Source: Nocardia anaemiae NBRC 100462
GTDB taxonomy: Bacteria; Actinomycetota; Actinomycetes; Mycobacteriales; Mycobacteriaceae
Direction of reading: 5' to 3'
NCBI RefSeq assembly: GCF_001612725.1
Contig: NZ_BDAZ01000069.1
Location: 20,485 to 84,484 of the forward strand
DNA: 64,000 bases
Within the stretch, counting starts at the first letter, position 1; each line of letters opens with the position of its first letter. Made by a program: the position numbers and the translations under genes. The notes beneath the pieces are model-generated. The model was not told where the DNA came from and searched no databases. It saw nothing but the letters and a program-made list of their open reading frames with translations. Below are positions 58,460 to 64,000 of this stretch, piece by piece.

Positions 58460-58660
58460 ATGGCAGATCCGAAGAACCCCGGGCAGTTCGGCAATCGCAA
58501 GGACACCCAGGAGCAGGCCAGCAAGGGCGGGAAGGCCAGTACCGGAAGCTTCGGCCAGCAGAACGCCGCGGACCCGCACGAGGCGGGCCGTAAGGGCGCA
58601 CAGGCGCAGCCGACGGCGGCCAAGCAGAAGGGCGGCCAGCACAGCCACAGCGGCAGCTAG
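58460..58660 (+). CDS. KGG-type general stress protein (small, disordered)
   Basis: A 66-residue hydrophilic protein with no hydrophobic core. It has the KGG repeats of YciG/Con-10-like stress proteins: EQASKGGKASTGSFGQQ, HEAGRKGAQAQPTAAKQ and QKGGQHSHSGS. The start is ATG 58460 after AAGGAG. Family members accumulate in stationary phase or stress in many bacteria. It is followed by a hairpin at 58675-58704 and lies in a block of stress genes. Confidence 0.85.
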   Translation: MADPKNPGQFGNRKDTQEQASKGGKASTGSFGQQNAADPHEAGRKGAQAQPTAAKQKGGQHSHSGS

Positions 58661-58674
58661 CTCCCCCTGTCGAG

Positions 58675-58704
58675 CGGGCCTCGGTTATTTCGATCCGGGG
58701 CCCG
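58675..58704 (+). terminator. Possible terminator hairpin after the KGG gene
   Basis: The arms CGGGCC (58675-58680) and GGCCCG (58699-58704) pair around an 18-nt loop that can form two more G-C pairs at its base (GG/CC). No strong T-run follows, only TTC. It sits 15 bp after the KGG stop and 47 bp before the next gene. Confidence 0.4.
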
Positions 58705-58716
58705 TTCGCATGCGTC

Positions 58717-58741
58717 GAATATCGCGGACGAACCTGGGTAA
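58717..58741 (+). promoter_or_regulatory. Possible sigma-B/F-type promoter for the F420 oxidoreductase, near-leaderless
   Basis: GAAT (58717-58720), 15 nt, then GGGTAA (58736-58741), close to GNNT-N14-16-GGGTAY. The -10 ends only 9 bp before the ATG at 58751, so the transcript would begin at or very near the start codon. Confidence 0.35.
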
Positions 58742-58750
58742 GCGCCCGAC

Positions 58751-59704
58751 ATGGTCACCTTCGGATACTTCTTAGCCAGCGAACAGTTCGGGCCGAAAGA
58801 ACTCGTCGAGCAGGCCAAACGCGCCGAACAGGCCGGGTTCGAACGGCTGTGGATCTCCGACCACTTCCATCCGTGGAATGACGCCGAGGGGCACAGCCCC
58901 TTCGTATGGGGCACTATCGGGGCGCTCTCGGAGGCCACCGACCTCCCGATCACCACGGCGGTCACCTGCCCCACCGTCCGCATCCATCCCGTGATCATCG
59001 CGCAGGCCGCCGCGACCGCCGCCGTCCAACTCGACGGCAACTTCGTTCTCGGCGTCGGCAGCGGTGAGGCGCTCAACGAGCACATTCTCGGCGATCCGTG
59101 GCCCTCGCCCGCCGTCCGACTCGAAATGCTCGAGGAGGCGGTACAGCTCATCCGGCGGCTGCACCGCGGCGGCAACGTCAACCATCGCGGCGAGTACTAC
59201 ACCGTGCAGGACGCCAGAATCTACACCCTGCCCGATAATCCGGTGCCGATCTACATCTCCGGATTCGGCCCGCGGGCAACGCAATTGGCGGCCCGCATCG
59301 GCGACGGCTTCTGCACCGTACTGCCCGATGCCGATGCGGTCGACACCTTCCGTACCGCGGGCGGCGGCGCGAAACCGGTCCAGGCGGGGGCCAAAGTCAG
59401 CTGGGCCCGCGACGAGGAGTCGGGTCTGGATGCCGCACACCGTCTCTGGGCCAATGAGCTGCTGCCGGGCCAGCTTCCCCAAACTCTGCCGCGACCGTGC
59501 GATTTCGAGGACGCGATGAGTCTGATCGGTCGCGAATCCACCCGCGAACACTTCGCCACCGGGCCCGACCCGGAACGTCATATCCGCCAGCTTCGGCAGT
59601 ACCTCGATGCCGGTGTCGACGAACTGTACGTCCAACAGATCGGGCCCGATCTGGATGGCTTCTTCACCGCGTGGGAGAAGGAGATCCAGCCAGCCCTGAG
59701 CTGA
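58751..59704 (+). CDS. F420-dependent LLM-class oxidoreductase, TIGR03557/FGD-like
   Basis: A 317-residue TIM-barrel enzyme of the F420 type. Seen: FGYFLASEQFGPKELVEQAK, ISDHFHPWNDAEGHSPFVWG (the D-H-F motif near residue 38, as in FGD and MER), LPITTAVTCPTVRIHPVIIA, NFVLGVGSGEALNEHILGD and PVPIYISGFGPRATQLAAR. This fits the TIGR03557 group related to F420-dependent glucose-6-phosphate dehydrogenase. The sugar substrate cannot be told from the sequence. It converges on the catalase gene (11-bp gap). Confidence 0.9.
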   Translation: MVTFGYFLASEQFGPKELVEQAKRAEQAGFERLWISDHFHPWNDAEGHSPFVWGTIGALSEATDLPITTAVTCPTVRIHPVIIAQAAATAAVQLDGNFVLGVGSGEALNEHILGDPWPSPAVRLEMLEEAVQLIRRLHRGGNVNHRGEYYTVQDARIYTLPDNPVPIYISGFGPRATQLAARIGDGFCTVLPDADAVDTFRTAGGGAKPVQAGAKVSWARDEESGLDAAHRLWANELLPGQLPQTLPRPCDFEDAMSLIGRESTREHFATGPDPERHIRQLRQYLDAGVDELYVQQIGPDLDGFFTAWEKEIQPALS

Positions 59705-59715
59705 ACGCCAGGCCG

Positions 59716-61830
59716 CTAGGCCGGTACCGCGACGGTCGTCCGGTTCCAGACCCGGTGCCGGGCAAGGGCATTCGCGAACGGCTCGATGAAGTCCTCGGCC
59801 ACGCCCGCACCGCTGGCGGTCGTGGTGAAGATACCTGCCCGCGCATCCTGATCGGCATCGGATACGACACCGGCGACCCGCAGCAGCGCCACACCTTCGC
59901 CGAAGCCGCCGACCGGTTTGGCGTGTTTGAATGCCTCCAGGACGAAATGCACCGCCGCGCCATTGCCCGCCAGCGAGTCGGCGGACTGCTTTCCACCCGC
60001 GACCAGCACCGCATCGTAGAGAACCGAGGCGACGGTTGCCAAAGACCTGTCCACAGTGAGTGTTTCGCCGTCACCGCCGTCACCGCCCAACGTACCGGCG
60101 TGCGGCGCAAGCACTTCGGGCACCGCACCACGGTCGGCCAACCACGATTTGACGCGGCGTACACCGAGTGTGTCCACACCGTCGGCGGCCAGGATCGCGA
60201 TCTTGCGGGTCGCGATGGTGTCGGTGACCGTATTCAGTTGCGACAGTGCGGGGGACACCACCGCCTCCCGATCACCCGAGTCGGATTGCGGTACCGGCAT
60301 ACCCAGTTCACCCGCGACCCGCTCGGCCAGCTCGGGCTCGATCCGCACCAGATGCTCGAGCACCCTGGTCCGGATGATCGGCCGCTCCACCTTGCCCAGT
60401 TCGAAGGCGAAGGCAGCGACGATGTGATCGGCCTCCGGCGGTGACATACTGCGCCAGAACATTCGTGGCTGGCGGTAGTACTCCCGAAAACTGCTGGCGC
60501 GCTGTCGAATAGCCGAACCTGTGAGTGGCTCGGCATAGTGCTGGAACATCTCGGTATCCGCCAATGCCGGACAACCGCCGCCGATGCTGTTTTTGGTATA
60601 CGCGGCCTCGCCCTGCGGAATGGCATGCTGGCCGTAGCCATCTTGCTGGTGATTGCGCACATCGGCGACCGGCCGATTGATCGGCAGCTGGGCGAAATTC
60701 GGCCCACCCAACCGGATCAGCTGGGTGTCCAGGTAGGAGAAGTTGCGCAACTGCAGCAGCGGATCATCGGTGAAATCGATGCCGGGCACCAGATTGGCGG
60801 TGTGGAAGGCCACCTGCTCGGTCTCGGCGAAGAAGTTGTCCGGGTTGCGGTCCAGCACCATGCGCCCGACCGGCTGCACCGGAACCTGTTCTTCCGGAAT
60901 GATTTTGGTCGCATCGAGCAGGTCGAAGTCGAAGCCGAATTCGTTCTCGTCCGAAACCAACTGCACGCCCAGCTCCCACTCCGGATACTGACCCGCCGCG
61001 ATGCAGTCCCACAGATCACGGCGATTGAAGTCGGGGTCACGTCCGGCGATCTGCTGACATTCGTCCCAAACGAGCGAATGCACGCCGAGTTTCGGTGTCC
61101 AGTGGAACTTGACGAAGGTGCCTCGCCCCTCGCTGTTGACCAGCCGGAAGGTGTGAACGCCGAAGCCCTGCATCATGCGGTAGCTGCGCGGCAGCGCCCG
61201 GTCCGACATCAGCCACATGATCGCGTGCAGCGTCTCCGGCTGTTGGCCGACGAAGTCCCACAGCGTGTCGTGCGCGGAGGCGGCCTGCGGAATCTCGTTG
61301 TGCGGCTCGGGTTTCACCGCATGCACGAAATCCGGGAATTTGATTCCGTCCTGGATGAAGAACACCGGGAAGTTATTGCCGACCAGATCGTAATTGCCCT
61401 GGGCGGTATAGAACTTGGTCGCGAAACCACGCACATCGCGCACGGTATCCGCGGATCCGCGCGATCCGGCGACGGTCGAAAACCGCACGAACACCGGCGT
61501 TTCCACGCTCGAATCGGTGAGGAAGCGAGCGGTGGTGAACTCGCCGAGCCAGCCGTCGTAGGGCCGGAAGTGACCGTAGGCGCCCGCACCTCGGGCATGG
61601 ACCACCCGCTCCGGGATCCGCTCATGATCGAAGTGGGTGATCTTCTCCCTGGCATGGAAATCGGCCAGCAGCGTCGATCCGCGCTCGCCCACTTTCAGGG
61701 CGTCATCGGTACTGTCCACCCGTACGCCCTGCTGGGTGGTCAGCTTTCCCTGTTCGCGGTCCACCCGGTATCGATCCAGTTGGCGCTGCTTCTCATTCGA
61801 TGCGCCGTTCCTATTCGTAGCGTCGGTCAT
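59716..61830 (-). CDS. katE: Large-subunit (clade 2) catalase with C-terminal GATase-like domain
   Basis: A 704-residue heme catalase splitting hydrogen peroxide. The N-terminal core shows IPERVVHARGAGAYGHFRPY (active-site His in V-V-H-A-R-G), FVRFSTVAGSRGSADTVRDV, NFPVFFIQDGIKFPDFVHAV (the distal Asn) and the heme Tyr in LRNFSYLDTQLIRLGGPNF (in parts). The last 160 residues (VTDTIATRKIAILAADGVDT, VSDADQDARAGIFTTTASGA) are the class I glutamine-amidotransferase-like flavodoxin domain seen in KatE-type catalases. The start ATG 61830 lies 5 bp after the hemerythrin stop, so the two form an operon. Regulated probably by the promoter at 62455-62479. Confidence 0.95.
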   Translation of the reverse strand: MTDATNRNGASNEKQRQLDRYRVDREQGKLTTQQGVRVDSTDDALKVGERGSTLLADFHAREKITHFDHERIPERVVHARGAGAYGHFRPYDGWLGEFTTARFLTDSSVETPVFVRFSTVAGSRGSADTVRDVRGFATKFYTAQGNYDLVGNNFPVFFIQDGIKFPDFVHAVKPEPHNEIPQAASAHDTLWDFVGQQPETLHAIMWLMSDRALPRSYRMMQGFGVHTFRLVNSEGRGTFVKFHWTPKLGVHSLVWDECQQIAGRDPDFNRRDLWDCIAAGQYPEWELGVQLVSDENEFGFDFDLLDATKIIPEEQVPVQPVGRMVLDRNPDNFFAETEQVAFHTANLVPGIDFTDDPLLQLRNFSYLDTQLIRLGGPNFAQLPINRPVADVRNHQQDGYGQHAIPQGEAAYTKNSIGGGCPALADTEMFQHYAEPLTGSAIRQRASSFREYYRQPRMFWRSMSPPEADHIVAAFAFELGKVERPIIRTRVLEHLVRIEPELAERVAGELGMPVPQSDSGDREAVVSPALSQLNTVTDTIATRKIAILAADGVDTLGVRRVKSWLADRGAVPEVLAPHAGTLGGDGGDGETLTVDRSLATVASVLYDAVLVAGGKQSADSLAGNGAAVHFVLEAFKHAKPVGGFGEGVALLRVAGVVSDADQDARAGIFTTTASGAGVAEDFIEPFANALARHRVWNRTTVAVPA

Positions 61831-61835
61831 GCCGT

Positions 61836-62402
61836 TCACCCTTCGGTCTTGCGGCGCCAATCGCGCACCGCATCGCGAATCCGGTCGAAGAGCGCAAGCG
61901 GCGGTCCGGCAACGATATTCGCCAGCGCGGACTCCCCTGCCTCCGGATGCGGCCGGGTCGGGGCGACGGCCTCAGCGACCCGCACGACATCGGCCAGCAC
62001 CGCACTCTCATTGGCGGAAATCTCCTGGCGCAGCTGGTCGAATTCCTCCTTCTCCTCCATATCGGCGTGTTCGATGACCGATTCGGCGAAGGAGCGGAAC
62101 TTGGTATCGAAATCCGCATGCTGCACGCCCATGTCGTAGAGCTCGACCAAGACATGCTTGGCCTCTTCCTCTTCGTGCAACCTGCTGTCGACAACGCTGT
62201 CGGGCACCGATGCGCGCCGTGATGCCGGATGCACCACTTCCTCTTCGGCACTTTCGTGCACGGCCAGCGCGCGGACCAACTCCTCGAACGGCTTGCGCTT
62301 GGCCGCACCCTGCGCGAGCTGTACCTGTTCGATCAGGCCTTTGATCACTTCGTGCTGGGCCAGCAAGAGCGTGACGACGTCTTCCTTCTGACCGGTGGCC
62401 AT
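61836..62402 (-). CDS. Hemerythrin-type HHE domain protein
   Basis: A 188-residue four-helix-bundle protein of the HHE family. The iron-ligand pattern is H in LLAQHEVIKGL, H/E in VHESAEEEVVHPASRR, H in EEEEAKHVLVELYDM, and E/H in EHADMEEKEEFDQLRQ. The start is ATG 62402 after GGAGG at 6-nt spacing. The C-terminal 40 residues (PHPEAGESALANIVAGP, RIRDAVRDWRRKTEG) have no match. The family can bind oxygen, iron or reactive nitrogen. The 5-bp spacing to katE suggests joint oxidative-stress function. Confidence 0.88.
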   Translation of the reverse strand: MATGQKEDVVTLLLAQHEVIKGLIEQVQLAQGAAKRKPFEELVRALAVHESAEEEVVHPASRRASVPDSVVDSRLHEEEEAKHVLVELYDMGVQHADFDTKFRSFAESVIEHADMEEKEEFDQLRQEISANESAVLADVVRVAEAVAPTRPHPEAGESALANIVAGPPLALFDRIRDAVRDWRRKTEG

Positions 62403-62454
62403 TGCGTACCTCCTCGATCGGGGACGGAGCCACCGCGGCTCCTCTCGTCCGCGC

Positions 62455-62479
62455 ATACCCCCGAGCGGCACACTCACAC
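62455..62479 (-). promoter_or_regulatory. Sigma-B/F-type promoter candidate for the hemerythrin-katE operon
   Basis: Read on the minus strand: GTGT (62479-62476), 15 nt, then GGGTAT (62460-62455). This is an exact match to GNNT-N14-16-GGGTAY. It lies 52 bp before the hemerythrin ATG and has the same -35 and spacing as the CBS gene promoter. Confidence 0.6.
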
Positions 62480-62533
62480 CTGAGGGCCAGGCAGTGCGGA
62501 CGAGCCGGAGCCGAGCCGGTCAGCGGGTCGCGG

Positions 62534-62950
62534 TCAGTCCGTCGACACCGCCTCCACCACCCCGCCGGTATCGGCCCTACCGAGCGCGACCGCCACATCG
62601 GCCTGCGCAACGATGCCCACCAACTGGTCACCATCGAGCACCGGCACCCGGCGGATCTGATGCACCGACATCACATTGAGCACCTCACCGGCATCGGTGC
62701 CGGCCTGCACCGTGATCGGTGTGCCCTCGGCCAGTTCCCCGGCCTTGACGCCGATCGGATCCTTGTTCTCGGCAAGTACCTTCACCACGATGTCACGGTC
62801 GGTGAGCATGCCCTTGAGCCGGTTGTCCTCACCACAGATCGGCAACGCGCCAACGCTCAGCTGTTTCATCAACTTGGCGGCCTCGACCACCGAATCGCTG
62901 GATCGTACGCACTGCACACCTTCGGTCATGAGTTCACGCGCGGTTGTCAT
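62534..62950 (-). CDS. Protein of two CBS domains
   Basis: A 138-residue protein made of a CBS pair (Bateman module). The first CBS is around 1-65 (MTEGVQCVRSSDSVVEAAKL, LPICGEDNRLKGMLTDRDIV) and the second around 75-135 (EGTPITVQAGTDAGEVLNVM, RRVPVLDGDQLVGIVAQADV). Such stand-alone modules (for example HRP1/Rv2626c in M. tuberculosis, of similar length) bind adenosine nucleotides and are induced in hypoxia or stress. ATG 62950 follows GGAGG at 6-nt spacing. It shares a divergent promoter region with the small membrane gene. Confidence 0.9.
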   Translation of the reverse strand: MTTARELMTEGVQCVRSSDSVVEAAKLMKQLSVGALPICGEDNRLKGMLTDRDIVVKVLAENKDPIGVKAGELAEGTPITVQAGTDAGEVLNVMSVHQIRRVPVLDGDQLVGIVAQADVAVALGRADTGGVVEAVSTD

Positions 62951-62990
62951 AGTTGTCCTCCTATTCGTCGCAAGCAGATTCGGTTTCGCG

Positions 62991-63015
62991 GTACCCGTCG
63001 TGGTGTCCGATACAC
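62991..63015 (-). promoter_or_regulatory. Sigma-B/F-type promoter candidate for the CBS gene
   Basis: Read on the minus strand: GTGT (63015-63012), 15 nt, then GGGTAC (62996-62991). This matches GNNT-N14-16-GGGTAY. The -10 lies 40 bp before the CBS ATG. Confidence 0.6.
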
Positions 63016-63030
63016 CACTGATCCGGCCCT

Positions 63031-63055
63031 GATTGCCCCTGAAGATCTGGGGTAT
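63031..63055 (+). promoter_or_regulatory. Sigma-B/F-type promoter candidate for the small membrane protein gene
   Basis: GATTG (63031-63035), 14 nt, then GGGTAT (63050-63055), an exact match to GNNT-N14-16-GGGTAY. It lies 40 bp before the ATG at 63096 and, with the opposite promoter at 62991, makes a divergent pair 15 bp apart. Confidence 0.6.
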
Positions 63056-63095
63056 CCGCTCGAACGAGACGACCCATCCGAACGGAGAGGACGCC

Positions 63096-63413
63096 ATGCA
63101 CCCTGGACCCGACCAGCCCGCATCCGATCGGCTGCGCTCCGACTTTCCGGACCGCGCCCGCATCACCAGAAATCACGCGGGCGAATTGATCGCCGACACC
63201 CACAACTGGCCCGGCGTCATCCTGGTACTGCTCGGCGTAGTCGGCGCCGCCCTGACGCTCACCGCCGCAGGCTACGGATTCGCCGGTTGGGCCATCGTCG
63301 CGGGCATCGCCACCGCCCTGTGCCTCATCTGCGGCGGCGGACTGATACTCGCCGAGCACCGCCGCGTCAAGGCCGACGAAGGCCGCGAACTGCTCGACCC
63401 AGGAGGGCACTGA
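63096..63413 (+). CDS. Small two-helix membrane protein of the stress block
   Basis: A 105-residue protein starting at ATG 63096 after GGAGAGG. A polar N-terminus (PGPDQPASDRLRSDF, ITRNHAGELIADTHNWPG) precedes two hydrophobic segments (VILVLLGVVGAALTLTAAGY, WAIVAGIATALCLICGGGLI) and a basic/acidic end (LAEHRRVKADEGREL). The layout is common in actinobacteria near stress genes, but I cannot name the family with certainty. Its promoter candidate is of the general-stress type. Function unknown. Confidence 0.75.
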   Translation: MHPGPDQPASDRLRSDFPDRARITRNHAGELIADTHNWPGVILVLLGVVGAALTLTAAGYGFAGWAIVAGIATALCLICGGGLILAEHRRVKADEGRELLDPGGH

Positions 63414-63457
63414 CCCGCGGTCATCTGCGACACTCGGCGGGCCATGGACGAACCCAT

Positions 63458-63844
63458 ATGCGCTTGGCCGAATTAGTCGCATCCCTCTCACTGGCCACCG
63501 ATTTCGGCCTCGGCCAGCCGGAAGAACATGTGCTGCGCCAGACCGTCATCGCCACCCGCTTGGCGGCGGCAGCCTGACCCTCCGAGGACGAGCAGGCCGC
63601 CACCTTCTATAAATCGCTGCTGGTGCCTGGCCGAGATCGGCGCGATCGACCGCATCGCGGTGCCATTTTGGCATCCGAGCGAATCACCTTGCTGCACAAC
63701 GAGGTCGAGGCCGGTCGACTCGATGCCGATGCGGTGCGCGCCGTGCTCGCCGCCGCGGGTCACCGCACACCGCGCCGCCCGAACCAGACCGACGGACTCA
63801 CCGGACGCGAAATCGAAGTCCTCGCACTGCTGGTCCGCGGCCTG
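63458..63844 (+). pseudogene. Decayed HD-domain/LuxR-type regulator gene
   Basis: From ATG 63458 the frame reads MRLAELVASLSLATDFGLGQ then PEEHVLRQTVIATRLAAAA and a TGA, the start of the family of HD-domain regulators with a LuxR-type HTH. The next signal SEDEQAATFYKSLLVPG is in another frame. Then a large jump leads to EVEAGRLDADAVRAVLAAAG and TDGLTGREIEVLALLVRGL, the beginning of the C-terminal LuxR HTH, again in a different frame. So the HD core is deleted, and frameshifts break what is left. The signal ends at LVRGL, in the middle of the HTH. Confidence 0.7.
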
Positions 63845-64000
63845 ATCCCACCCGGCCTCTTCGACACCACCGGCACCGCGGCGGCCACCGACCGCTTCGA
63901 GCGCTGGTTCCGCGGCGAAGACACCTTCGAACTACTCGACGCCACCGCCGGTCGCCTCGGCGAAAAACTCTATCGGCGCTGGCGAATCCGAATGTGCCCT
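63845..64000 (+). other. Open coding-like segment fused to the HTH relic, running off the window
   Basis: The frame that carries the LuxR HTH remnant stays open to the last base. After LVRGL the sequence changes to IPPGLFDTTGTAAATDRFER, WFRGEDTFELLDATAGRLGE and KLYRRWRIRMCP, which is not LuxR-like. The codon use is typical of a gene. It is probably the end or middle of another, unrelated gene joined by deletion; its identity cannot be read from 50 residues. Confidence 0.4.

Overview
The window is high-GC actinobacterial chromosome, most probably from Nocardia or a close mycolic-acid-containing relative. The grounds are strong G/C bias at third codon positions, many GTG and TTG starts, F420-type and luciferase-like oxidoreductases, DUF4254, DUF2631, DUF5997 and DUF574-type proteins, an EmbR-like SARP/FHA regulator, and two blocks whose gene order matches the Mycobacterium tuberculosis Rv2846c-Rv2876 region as I remember it. 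No rRNA, tRNA, CRISPR array or intact insertion sequence was seen.

Region 1 (1-20.6 kb) is a cobalamin and core-metabolism block: an EfpA-like efflux pump cut by the window edge, siroheme synthase/uroporphyrinogen methyltransferase (cysG/cobA type), a CobE-like protein, cobB, cobO, a fused Mg-chelatase-type ChlI/ChlD protein, an ElaA-like acetyltransferase, mqo, an alpha/beta hydrolase, cobQ and map. Set into it are a yeast-type cytosine deaminase, a DoxX protein, a phosphotransferase operon with a KstR-like operator, a VOC protein and a P450. A short ORF that exactly bridges cobO and cobB looks like an unannotated gene.

Region 2 (20.6-45.4 kb) is accessory and separates map from the PBP-isoprenoid block. 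It holds a luciferase-like oxidoreductase, a P450/AraC/P450 group in which the second P450 lacks the ExxR motif, an EamA transporter, a 1099-residue HEAT-like protein, two DUF4254 paralogues (one beside an ImmA/IrrE peptidase), an IS5-type relic and a LysR relic, a GlxA-type regulator with a Tat-exported HD protein, an XRE regulator, two ABC-2 permeases without an ATPase, an SDR/HxlR pair, a TIGR03118-type lipoprotein, a nitrobindin-like protein, a protein carrying the COQ4 metal motif, and an EmbR-like regulator.

Region 3 (45.4-52.5 kb) is a core block on the minus strand: dxr, the Rip1 site-2 protease, ispG, a GNAT protein and a penicillin-binding lipoprotein, with DUF2631 divergent. It links non-mevalonate isoprenoid synthesis with envelope proteolysis and peptidoglycan cross-linking.

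Region 4 (52.5-64 kb) begins with a LysR/DUF5997 pair, an ECF sigma factor with a small membrane partner, a DUF574-type methyltransferase, a MetE-like protein and a secreted hydrolase. It continues into a stress block: cold-shock-like protein, KGG protein, F420-type oxidoreductase, large catalase, hemerythrin, CBS protein and a small membrane protein. Several of these have upstream matches to a sigma-B/sigma-F type promoter, which suggests one general-stress regulon. The window ends in a decayed HD/LuxR-type regulator gene.
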